Source: Epiperipatus broadwayi (Eukaryota; Onychophora; Udeonychophora; Euonychophora; Peripatidae). From it: a DNA stretch of 64,000 nt. The notes beneath the pieces were generated by a model. That model did no database searches. It saw only the letters and a list, made by a program, of their open reading frames with translations, and was not told the origin of the DNA. Both the position numbers and the translations under genes were made by a program. Positions 35,501-45,466 of this stretch are shown piece by piece; the stretch's first letter is position 1, and each line of letters starts with the position of its first letter. The stretch lies in contig JAQFVV010012423.1 of assembly GCA_028023455.1 (NCBI GenBank), positions 10,145,158-10,209,157 of the forward strand, read 5' to 3'.

Positions 35501-36316
35501 CTAAAAATTCTATTCATCTTGTTTTAAATTTCATTTTTGATGAAGGAGAGGGAATAGCTGTCAGTATATTCTTCTTTTAAAAAAATTTGTGTCATTATTT
35601 ATTATCTTTTATCATTCCTCTTCTTTTTCTTCCTAACTTTTTGGAATATAGATCAATATTAAATTACCCCATGGGTAAAAAATTCAGAACCACTCTCAGT
35701 GAAATAAATATATTTAAATCCATATTTTAAAATAGAAAAGCTATCCATAGAGGGTGGTTCTGAATTTCTTAATTATGTGAGATGTTTAAATATCATTTAT
35801 GTAATTATGAAGTACCTAGAAAAGTGTTTTGGAAAGTCATGAAACTAATCATTTTACTGATAGAGATAGTCTTTTGATTCTTATTCAATTAACTTGATCA
35901 TCTTTGTAAAACTTGTCAATAAAAATTTATTACATTTATGTGCAACAATATTCATCGTTGTCAACAAAATAGTTTCTTCATTACCATAAAACAAAGATAA
36001 ACATAAAAAGTAAAGATTTCAAAAAGAGAGTTAATGGACTCTGTCTAAAAAATTTCACAGATTGGGAAATAAATATTGTCAATTCAATGATATATTATCC
36101 TATAGAGGATTTATTTAATGATGTAATGTAAGCACATATTTAGAAAGTTTTCTTGCAATCTATATTTATATTTAAGTTTTACTATGTATTTGGTTCATGC
36201 TGAACTGCAAGTTTTTAGCATCTGCATTGTTTTCTCAGTTCTGTTGATGTCAAGATCAAGTCTTTAAGGAGTGTCTGTCATTAAATTAATTTCTGCCAGT
36301 TTTATTTTATTAAGAT
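35501..36316. other. AT-rich spacer with a short inverted repeat
   Basis: A short fold-back lies at about 35668-35785: attcagaaccactctcag pairs with gagggtggttctgaattt. The same gaggatggttctaaattt word appears at about 61984-62000, so it is a repeated unit. Otherwise no features. Confidence 0.5.
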
Positions 36317-36480
36317 ATTTCTCCACAATAGTCAAAATAAGAGTCATATATCACATGACCCTATCTCTTAAGCTTGTAAGTTATAAAACAATGAGGACTG
36401 TCAATTCCTCTACAAGCTTTGTGTTAAATGCTTAGCCAGAGCCAGCACTTAAAATATCTCTATCAGGAACCCCTCCCCAA

Positions 36481-36525
36481 ACCCCTGACCATGGTTTCGT
36501 GCGTTGGCACTCCTCAGAGAGGTGT
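36481..36525 (-). ncRNA. Hammerhead ribozyme, type I, complete core
   Basis: On the minus strand helix I strand acctct precedes ctgagga (consensus CUGANGA intact). Helix II is gtgc/gcac with tetraloop caac, including the canonical G-C closing pair next to gaaa. Then come gaaac, a minimal helix III (cat loop) and ggtc. After the gtc cleavage triplet, aggggt pairs with acctct (six pairs, one G-U). All core nucleotides expected of a hammerhead are present. A self-cleaving RNA is predicted, though the very short helix III may demand dimerisation. Confidence 0.82.
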
Positions 36526-37030
36526 CAGGGTAGGTTCAGACACTAGATCTAAAAATACCAACCCAAAGCCAGCATCTATTGAGTGGAAAATCTGAAATTT
36601 TCAGACATCTACCTGTCTTCAAACCCAATGCACAAAACCATGGTCAGGGATTTGGGGAGGGATTTCTGACATAGATATTTTAAGTGCTGGCTCTGGCTAA
36701 GCATTTAACACAAAGCTTGTAAAGGAATTGGCAATCCTCATTGTTTTATAACTTACAAGCTTAAGAGATATGGTCATGTGATCTATGATTCTTATTTTGA
36801 CTATTTATAGTCTCTGCCATAAGTCTTATGCAATTTTTGTATTGCTAAGAAACTACTATATGGTATGGCTGATGATCTATCAGCCCCATATAGCTATTTG
36901 AGATGAATAGCTGGGTTTGAAGACATGTAGATGTCTGAAAATTTCAGATTTTCCACTCAATAGATAACTTTTAGTTAAATGCTGGCTTTTGGTTGGTATT
37001 TTTAGATCTAGTGTCTGAATCTACCCTGAA

Positions 37031-37073
37031 ACCTCTCTGAGGAGTGCCAAAGCATGAAACCATGGTCAGGAGT
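37031..37073 (+). ncRNA. Hammerhead ribozyme, type I, near-complete
   Basis: Helix I acctct (37031-37036), core ctgagga (37037-37043), helix II gtgc/gcat with loop caaa, gaaac (37056-37060), minimal helix III catg, cleavage triplet gtc (37065-37067), helix I return aggagt with one mismatch. The core is intact; helix II closes with a G-U pair. It is the inverted counterpart of the copy at 36481-36525. Confidence 0.78.
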
Positions 37074-37416
37074 TTGGGGAGGGGTTCCTGATAGAGATAT
37101 TTTAAGTGCTGGCTCTGGCTAAGCATTTAACACAAAGCTTGTAGAGGAATTGGCAATCCTCATTATTTTATTTCTCCACAATATCTTCAATTTTGTACAC
37201 ATCTTCAAAATGCTCATTGTTTTGTAATCCGTATGATTAAAATATTTTAAGTTTCTATGTTGTTTTTCTAGTTATTTTCCATGTATTACAGATATAAATT
37301 TCTGTTTATATTATATGTTTATTATTACTAGTAAAAATTATATTTTTATTTTATTTATTGAATTCATTTATCTATGAGAATATTAGAATTAACACATACT
37401 TACATACACACACACA

Positions 37417-37422
<6 letters not shown>

Positions 37423-37468
<46 letters not shown>

Positions 37469-37492
37469 AATACAATATATATATATATATAT
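37423..37492. repeat. (TA)n tract, insertion site of the LTR element
   Basis: TA runs at 37423-37466 and about 37476-37492 abut the first base of the 5' LTR. The 3' LTR is likewise followed by TA repeats, so the TSD lies within TA repeats and its exact length cannot be read. Confidence 0.9.
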
Positions 37493-39170
37493 TGTAACCT
37501 AGTGTTATTGACACTTGGTTTACTTGGCATTATTTCTGCAGGAAAACAATGCTATTCTTTAAAGAAATAAAAAGATAAAATAACAATAGTAATAATTGAT
37601 TAATAAAGTATGCTATTCACTCACTTTGGCATGTTTTGGGTGAATAACTAATAGATTTAATAACTCAATGTCATTTTTAAAGAGAACATGAATAATTTAA
37701 TTGAGATATTAATAATTAGAGCAAATTAATATGGTATAAAAGCTAAACAGTAATTGATTTTGGATGGGTAGAGGGGAGAGTGGATGAGTGTCTTATCATA
37801 AAGCACAATAACTTCTGGTAATTTCTTTTTGTCAAAAAAAAAAAAAGAAAAAAAAAATGTTTAAAGAATTATACATCACTGATTGTTAATTTAATGTATT
37901 TATTATTATTTTTTTTATATTGTCAAATTACTTTGTAATCTAGGTAAATAATACTAAAACTATATGATTGTAATAGGTTTTTCCTTTCTTTTGTTTATGT
38001 TATAATCAAATGATTATTTTTCTGGAAGAGGTCGCTAAAGTAAAAAAAAAAAAACAACAAAACGAAACAACCAATTTCATAATCAAGATCATTTTTTTTG
38101 AAAAATATAGTCTGCTTTTAGTTTTCAAGGAAGGAACAGTGCTGAAATTTGGTAACTCAATTTTTTCATTTTATTTTGCAGAAATAAATGTAATCAAAGT
38201 AAAATTTTAATAATATAATGTGTGGCTAAATTTTTTTTTGATAAGATATCCTGATTTTCTTTGCCATCTACCTATTTAAAGACCTTTTATACTTAAAAAT
38301 TTATTGTCTCACACTAAAGTTCAAAAATGGCAGAATTAACTAAGGGAATCACGAAAAGTGTTATTATGTCTAAATTAAGGAAGATAAATGATTTCCAAAT
38401 GAGAAATAATTATTTAGTAACTTTGTATCACTTGTTAATATTTTCTTGGTATAGAAAAAAAAAAATAATAATTGAAAAAAATGTTGAGAAGCAAAGGAAG
38501 ATTAACTAGATACATTTTTTTTGGCGCTCTTTCTGAATATCTCGTCTGCCTTTACAAATAATGCAATTACATATGTTAAAAATGTTTTTATTCATCAAGA
38601 ATTGTCTAAAAATAATAATAATCATCATAATATTAAACTATACATTTGTATATTTTTTAAAAAAAAAAAAAAAAAAAAAATGAAAGACTTTCTTGAAGTA
38701 AATGTAAAAAAAAAAATTATATACGTGCATTCTTACGGAGAAGTTACCGTTAAAAAAATTTATAATTCCTAAAGTATGAACAAAACCAAATATCTTAGTG
38801 ACTTAATGATAAAATAAATATATATTATATTACACATCAGTTGGAGTTATTAAAACTTCCTATACATGTAAATCAGCTGCAGTTATTATCAGAATAATCT
38901 CGGAAAAATTGTGCACTTCCATCCATAAGTAAGCTAGCTAATATGAATTGTACGTATCGTCAATAAAAAAAAAAAAGAATTGTGTATGTTTATCGTCTAT
39001 CGTCAACTGTTCGTTATGTTATAATATGTATATTTTATTTTCTATGGATCCCAAAATTGTAGCAGTTTAATTCAAGTAAGAATTAATCTTCAATTCTGCT
39101 ATATTTTTCTTTACCTAATTTATTAAACGCACAAAATAAGAGAAAACTTTTATTTAAAGGAAATAATACC

Positions 39171-39284
39171 ATGCGTTTATTGTTTTTAAACTTGCTTCGT
39201 GAAATACGACTGGATAAAGCTCTTCACCTGGACCAATTGCTCAACAGAAAAACATTTTCTAATGAGAGAATATGCACTTGTTAA
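39171..39284 (+). CDS. Small unrecognised ORF inside 5' LTR
   Basis: ATG to TAA, 37 residues, with balanced composition (LLREIRLDKALHLDQLLNRK). The 3' LTR copy carries a 7-bp deletion near its end, which changes the last residues, so it is not strictly maintained. No family recognised. It may be chance, a uORF in a long LTR transcript, or the remnant of captured coding sequence. Confidence 0.15.
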   Translation: MRLLFLNLLREIRLDKALHLDQLLNRKTFSNERICTC

Positions 39285-41385
39285 TTAATGATTGTTTAAA
39301 ACTAAGTTATAAATGATATGTATTTTTTTGTTATATCACATAGGTTAAAGTCTGTATGGTCAAGGAATATTTAATAGCCTTGTAATGACAAAGGTATGTT
39401 TTAATATAATTATTATAGGTTAAGTTGATATTTAACACGAAAGAAAAAAATCTATAAAATATGTTTTAATTATTACATACAATTGTAGGTAGAAATTTTG
39501 TATGTTAGATACGTAAAAGAAAAATATTTAGATATTTAAGGGGTAAAATAAATATTGAAAATTATCAGAAGTAACTAAAAAAAAAAAAAAATGCTATAAC
39601 AAAATATTTCTTGTTAAAGTTTTGAAACGAATTTATACTGTATTAATTGAGGAATTTATTCCTAATTATTCTTAAATAACACATCCACTTTATTTAGTTT
39701 AAGATAGTATGCTACCAACTATTTTGAATGTTCCTTTATTAAAATTAAAAAAAAAATTTTTTATACTTTTATTCTATGATGTCCATTGATTTCAGATGTT
39801 GATCAAAGTATACACGGTAACATAAGTTTATTATAATCAGTGTATTTACTTATCCTGCCCAGATATAGCATTGGTATATGCTTAATATTCGCATAGGTAA
39901 TAATTATAATGTATTTATTTTGTGGGATGAAAAATGATCTCCCCAAAAGCTTTGTTTTCCATGAGAGGAAGATTTTAAATATAATGTTCAGGTATGTTTA
40001 TAGCCCAAGTGATCGATTCTCATAGATAGGACGATCAAGAATTTATCTAGCATTTAGTATGCTTCATTCGTTTAAATCCCAGGAGAGGATTGTATTTGGT
40101 GTGTGTTCGTTGTAGGCCCAAGTAAGAGGCAAGAAACCACCAAAATATTTTAATGTAGTAGATTACTCTACAGACCTTCGTGGTTATTCCATATTCCTCA
40201 TGTGAAAATAAAGATAGCTCCACCATGAAAGGTGTTGATTATTGTGCTTAATTTTGAAAGTTTGGGCAAGATAAAAGTTATATTGGAGGTGTTAGTTCCT
40301 CAAGATCCACTTTAGTATAAATAGTGCGTTAGTAACTAAGATCAATATCTGTATTGTGCTGCTAAATATTGCTAGTATTTGACAAGTAAATCAATGGAGA
40401 AAGTAATTAAAATTGCGTAATTTAAAACGCTTATTTACTGAAGGAATATTCAAATGCAATATTTAATTCTGGTTAGTAATTAAATAATACTCATATTTAA
40501 AATTATACGTATGAATAAAATTTGTATCATAACTTAAGTTAGCATTAAGTTAAATGTAAGATGGTAAGTGTAACTTCTGATAACTGGCCTATAATTAGAA
40601 TAGGTTATCCCATTAAAGACCATAAATAAAGTAAATGTATTAGAAATAAATTTAATATTTTGCATATTGCATATGATTGGATTAATCATTTTAAAAAAAA
40701 AAAATAGTTAGTCAATAATTTTGAATAAAAGTTTCTACAAGGTTACCAAAATTTAATAAACAATGTATTGGTAATGAAATGTACTTTTAGTTAATCAATC
40801 CATATGATTGCATACAGGAGAAGTAGTAACCTCTAGTCCATAACCAAAAGAGTATACAGATTAATGTCAGTTATATTTATATTTTTGTATTACTATGGGA
40901 TTATTGAATAAATGTTCATATATTTTTTTTTGTGATAATAATAAATTATAGTCTTGTTAAAATTTGTTGTAGATTCATTTTTTTGTTTTTATATGCTAAA
41001 TATAAGTGTTTGCACAATAATTGCAAAGCCTTTTCTTGAGTCCGAAATCATTCCAAATTTTTAAAAACTTAATATACCAGATAAATAAAGTTAAGCAGAT
41101 CGGAATATGTCATTATATTTTAGTTTAATGATAATTATTTATGGAGTTGAAAACTTAAGACTAAACATTCACCTTTGTGTGTAAAAAAAAAAAAAAAAAT
41201 GAATTTATTCCCAAACCATTAACTTTGGTTGCACATTATTCCATTCCCATTTAGTTAAATTGTCTAAGTAATAAATCTTAGTTATATTATTGTGTTGTCA
41301 TGGATGATGGAAGGACACAAAAAGCACCCTTGTCTTTTTATTATTCTGACTGAGATTCTAAAAAAAAAAAAAAAAGGCTGTGTTA

Positions 41386-41588
41386 TTCAAAATTATACGT
41401 CATTATTGAATAGCATTATCATCTCTTTAAATAATATAGCAGTGGATATGAGAGATGAAGACACATTGAATTTAAGTAAAATAAATGTTTCCTATAGCCG
41501 ACCAGAATGCCAGTTATATGCGACAACACAATACTGCCGAGCATTTCCTTACATGAAACAAAGAACCCTGAGATTAATATTATTATAA
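41386..41588 (+). CDS. Unrecognised open frame near end of 5' LTR
   Basis: An open frame with protein-like composition (NLSKINVSYSRPECQLYATT, then QYCRAFPYMKQRTLRL). It is preserved in the 3' LTR at about 49344-49550, but that is expected simply from LTR identity. The upstream part runs into a poly(A) run of different length in the two LTRs, which would shift the frame, so any start lies after it. No homology recognised. Confidence 0.15.
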
Positions 41589-41812
41589 TTATTCTTTAAA
41601 TTAATAAGTGATCAATTATTGTTGTTATTACAATCGTGGCATGGCTTAAGAGAATTGAATGTACAATTGTATTATATGAAAAGTATTTTAGATCATATTG
41701 GAAAATTAATGGATATGTTGCTTTATTTTGGTTGCCTTAACAACAACCTGAAAAATTAGTGTCATGGGTGAAAAGTGCAAATAAAATAATAAATAAAAAG
41801 TATTGGGTTAGA

Positions 41813-42392
41813 AATGGCTGCCCAACTACAGGGGCCATCGATGGCTATAGCTGGCCACGAGGAATTTAGTAGACTTTTCTTGAAGTCAATATTAATATTG
41901 TTTGCACTTGAATGGATTAGTTATTCATTGATTAAAAATATTTGCCAATAATGAATTGTTTTAGCCATAAGATATTATGTGAATATCTATTATATGATCT
42001 AATCTTTTGCCACTGAAAAATAAATAATTAAGTTGTCAGTTTATGATGTTGTGGTCTGTAGGCAATTCCATAAAACACTGTAATGATTTTATCATTTATG
42101 ATGATCTGTTTGTCTGGTCTTGTGATTGGCACTTATGCTATATTACATAATATCTAATGATATTTATATGGACCAAGAAGCATGTGAAAAAAAAAAGCAT
42201 ATTTAGTAGTTAATGTTGGAGGGAGCTTTAGGGATATTAAATGTCAGAGCATAGTTTTTGATGTAGATTGTTTTTGGTAGGAGAGGCATGGAGGCAGGAT
42301 GTCTTGTCAATAATTTCTTATCGATAAATTTATTAATAGTTCATTGCTAATATTTCAGTACTGTTAAATACTAAAAGAGTTAGAATTTTAAT
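41813..42392 (+). promoter_or_regulatory. Primer-binding site and leader of the LTR element
   Basis: Two bases after the LTR end, tggctgcccaactacagg (41815-41832) starts with TGG, as expected for a site complementary to a tRNA 3' CCA end. I cannot name the tRNA with confidence. The following about 560 bp lack an open frame and form the leader before the Gag ATG at 42393. Confidence 0.55.
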
Positions 42393-44491
42393 ATGAGTGA
42401 AAACAAAGATAATCATAGTATTTCTGAGGATTTGGGAGGATCCCAAGAGTTACAATCCCCTGATACACAGACTCCATATTTTAGTGTAGAATTAAAAGAG
42501 GAAGGGGAAGATTTGGATATAGCTAACCCAGGAGAAGCCCCAATAATAAAGGGAAAACATGAAAATGAGCCAGATCAATTAATGAGAAATACATTGGAGG
42601 AATTCTTGAAAAAATTAGAAAAATCAAATAGTGAATTGAAAAGTGAATTAAAAAGTCAGATCCAAAACTCAAATAGTAAATTAGAACAATCAAATAGTGA
42701 ATTAAAAAGTGAATTAAAAAGTCAGATACAAAATTTAAATATTAAATTAGAGAATCAAATGCAGGAGATCAAAGAGACATCTCAAAATCAAGTACAGGAG
42801 ATAAAGGACTTAAGGGAAGATTTGAGAAGTCATGTAGAAGAATCAAAATTGGCCTCTGAAAAGCTGGAAATAAGAATAAGGAAAGAGATCAAAACAAATT
42901 CTGAAAGGGCAGAAAATATGATTGAGGCTATCCAGCAGGACTTTAAAAGTCAATATATTGTATTAAACAATGAAGTACAGGAAATAAGAACTTATCAAAA
43001 GGAAACAGTAGTATTTCAAAGAGAAGTTCAGGGTAGAGTTGAATCTATTAAGGGAGAATTAGACAGTGCTAGAAGTGAAGTTAGTAATTTGAAAGAGGAA
43101 GTTAAAAATATAACTCTAGCACCTGACAATGTCGTGAAAGGATGTCAGAGCCAGATTACCAGATTAATAGCTAAACTAGAAACTCAAGAGTTGACCCAAT
43201 GTGAGATTAATCAAAATCTAGAAAGTGAGCTAAGTCAAGTTATGGGAAGAGTAGAAAATTTTAATGATATAATAAAGAGTAATGCACAGCTATTACATAA
43301 TAATCTCCAAGATGAAATAGGGGAATTAATGACTCAGTGTGAGAGTAAAGTCTATCAAAGGTTAGAAGATAAATTCAGGATAGATAAAGATGAAACTATT
43401 AACCAATTGGAACAACAGATTAAACACTTAAATGTAGGCCTAAAAGATAGTTCAAAGAGAATAGACTGTGAATGGCAGAACTATAAGTTAGAATTAGAGA
43501 GTCGAATGCAAGCTATAGACTATAATAGGGATAATTTTACAAAAAGTAAAAAAGTTGTTCAAAGTAAAGGTCTATCTGAAACTCAAGTAAAGGAAACAAA
43601 TAATGGTCATAATAACCAAGTAATATCTGAGTTACATACGGTAATTAGTCCAGTAAAATCAATATACGATCCATTAAATGAGGCTAGAAGTAAAGTCATG
43701 CTAGAGCCAGAAAGTAATAGCTCCATGGCCTTAAAATTCTTAAAAATAAAATTCTTTAGAGGTAAATATCTGGAGAATCCACACGAGTATCTCCAGAATC
43801 TGGAGGAGTTATTCACCTTATGTCATTTATCTGAGATAGAAAAGATTGCTATTGCCGCTAACCATTTGTGTGCAGCATCTAAAGACTGGTGGCAATCATT
43901 ATTTATTAAACCAGAAACATATGGAGACTTCAAATATCTTATGTTAGCCAGTTTTTGGGGGGAAGACCGCCAAGATAACCTGAGATATCAGATATCTCAG
44001 GAAAGATATCATGTAAATAAGGGTAGTTTATACTCAGTTTTTCAGGAAGTCAGGCCGTCAAATTGAAAACCTTGACAGCTTATCCTTTATCTGAGACACA
44101 AATTGTGTGAATAATTCGCCATAATCTGCCGAGGCATATAGAGCAGATCTTGATTGCTGCTGACAGACATACCATAGAAGAGGTAGTAGAAATTTTAGAT
44201 TCGTTAGAGACCAGCGATAGGAATATTGATAATAGAATTAGGGTAAATAGAGACACCCATCCGATGGTGAGTAATATCAATTTCGCAGATAGGTCACATA
44301 TGGGAAAGAGGAAGTTAGTTAGAGAAAAAGGATATTATAGGATGAATCCCTATGGTAGACAGAATAGCCACCTCAGTAGGCCAACAGTTAAGAGTAGAAT
44401 TCTGAATAAGAATCAGCCTTCTACTAGTGGTATCCCAACAATACCAAAGAAAAATATAAAAGGTAGTAAAAGTAGCGGGGCATTAAATTAA
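42393..44491 (+). CDS. Gag polyprotein of the LTR element (one frameshift)
   Basis: The first frame (42393-44066) encodes 557 residues. An acidic N terminus is followed by a long coiled coil (about residues 65-390, rich in E, K, Q, L heptads) that includes a tandem duplication of about 25 residues built on SNSELKSELKSQIQN. A capsid-like region follows (about 440-557; FRGKYLENPHEYLQNLEELF, ASKDWWQSLF, YGDFKYLMLASFWGE), typical of retrotransposon Gag. The capsid continues in a different frame from about 44066 (RHNLPRHIEQILIAADRHT) with one stop near 44107, to a stop at 44491. No CCHC zinc knuckle is visible, although the C-terminal part is basic. It would form the particle that packages element RNA. 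The shift indicates slight decay or programmed frameshifting; decay seems likelier because of the extra stop. Confidence 0.8.
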
Positions 44492-44541
44492 AAAGGACCT
44501 CGCAGGAACGTTCCTCACTTCGGGGCCCTATTTTTAAACAT
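44492..44541. other. Gag-integrase junction, probable pol deletion point
   Basis: Only about 50 bp separate the Gag stop from integrase sequence. The block contains the GC-rich words ggacctcgcaggaacgttcc and cttcggggcc. Protease, RT and RNase H, normally about 2 kb here in Ty3/gypsy elements, are absent. Confidence 0.6.
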
Positions 44542-45373
44542 ATGGGGAACAGCATGATGTGGATTATCAATAATATAGACCTTTCAACCGTCAAAAAATT
44601 TATTCTTGTGATGTATGATGTTTTTACCAAATATGTCTCTGCTTACCCAGTTCCAAAAACAGATGCTAAAAATGTTATTAAGTGCTTGGAAACTTATCAA
44701 ATTCCATTAATAGGAAAACCAGCTTCAATATTTACCGCCCACACTACTGCATTCATTTCTGGTACATGGAAAAAGTGGGGTAAGAAGCAAAATATTCAAC
44801 ATATCATGTGCTCGATTAGAAATCCCCAATCCAATCCAAGTGAAAGAATCATGCGTGAGATAAGTAGGTTGTTCCGAGTATATATGGAACGAGATCACAA
44901 ACAGTGGGTCAATATGTTGCCACAGGTGATTAATTATATAAATATAACTATTAATGAGTCTACTAGGATGTCTCCAATTCGGCTGCACTTTGGTAGACCT
45001 GAACCTTTACTAATCAAAACACCATTACCCGTAATAGTGGAAAATATTAATGTGGAACATGACCAAGCACTGGCCAGAATTAACCTTAAAAAGATGGGTG
45101 ATAAACGCACTCGTTATTCCAAAACCAGTCCACATCCTTTTAAAGTCCATGATTTTGTTTTAATTAGAACTCCCCATGTGAGTAATCTCCGGAAACATAT
45201 GTTTAGAAAATTCATGTATCTTTATGAAGGCCCCTATGAAATTGTGAAACAAGTGGGTGAGAATGCCTTTTTGGTCTCAACCCCTGATGGAACAAGAGGT
45301 ACCTATAATGCCTGAAGCTTACTACCATATCCCAAGCGAAATTAAATCCTTTAAACTGTATTTATTGACATAA
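44542..45373 (+). pseudogene. Ty3/gypsy-type integrase lacking key catalytic residues
   Basis: The open frame 44542-45315 gives 257 residues. It covers an integrase core (KKFILVMYDVFTKYVSAYPV, IFTAHTTAFISGTW, NPQSNPSERIMREISRLF) and a C-terminal GPY/F-like module (KVHDFVLIRTPHVSNLRK, YLYEGPYEIVKQVG). In this family the first Asp sits just before the ILVM strand and the second in an IFTDxGT-type motif. Here the first aligns with Trp and the second with Ala, and only the Glu (in SER) remains. The zinc-binding N-terminal domain is missing. The C terminus continues in a shifted frame from 45312 to a stop at 45371-45373. Catalysis of strand transfer is therefore not expected, and recent mobility must have used enzymes in trans. 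Confidence 0.85.
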
Positions 45374-45453
45374 GAAAGAAGTAGGATATAAACTTAGTAA
45401 TACCATAAGAAGTGTTAAAAATGCATATATTATTTTATTTTTTATTTATTATA

Positions 45454-45466
45454 ATGGTGGAAGAAT
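45454..45466 (+). promoter_or_regulatory. Candidate polypurine tract
   Basis: Purine-rich atggtggaagaat directly precedes the 3' LTR at 45467, where plus-strand priming of an LTR retrotransposon takes place. Confidence 0.55.

Larger units (their letters stand above)
36331..37169. mobile_element. Fold-back element with two hammerhead ribozymes and 14-bp TSD
   Basis: The 839-bp non-coding element is bounded by atttctccacaata at 36317-36330 and again at 37170-37183, a perfect 14-bp TSD. Internally a module of about 250-300 bp is present in minus, plus (rearranged) and plus orientation: landmarks gtgttaaatgcttagccag and its reverse complement, agatctaaaaatacc, and the hammerhead cores. Two hammerheads are complete (minus 36481-36525, plus 37031-37073). 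A third, at about 36626-36660, keeps only the 3' half. No protein is encoded, so mobility must rely on another element. The TSD length equals that of the Penelope-like unit 1.2 kb upstream. Confidence 0.85.
37493..41812 (+). repeat. 5' LTR (about 4.3 kb)
   Basis: Matches 45467-49782 almost base for base. Visible differences include a 7-bp insertion (ttctaat) near 39257, absence of a 7-bp ctaaata near 41797, substitutions such as cacact versus cgcgct near 38310, and several poly(A) length changes. LTR retrotransposon repeats are normally a few hundred bp to about 1.5 kb, so this is unusually long. It contains no ORF I recognise. Small open frames at 39171-39284 (37 aa), 38521-38772 (no ATG) and 41386-41588 are described separately or rejected. 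CpG content is higher than in the neighbouring spacer. Confidence 0.93.

Noticed and set aside
38521-38772. 83-residue frame conserved in both LTRs (also 46495-46746)
   Set aside because: It has no ATG at its start, is Asn/Lys-rich and spans a poly(A) run. Identity between the two LTRs is expected for a recent insertion and is not evidence of selection.
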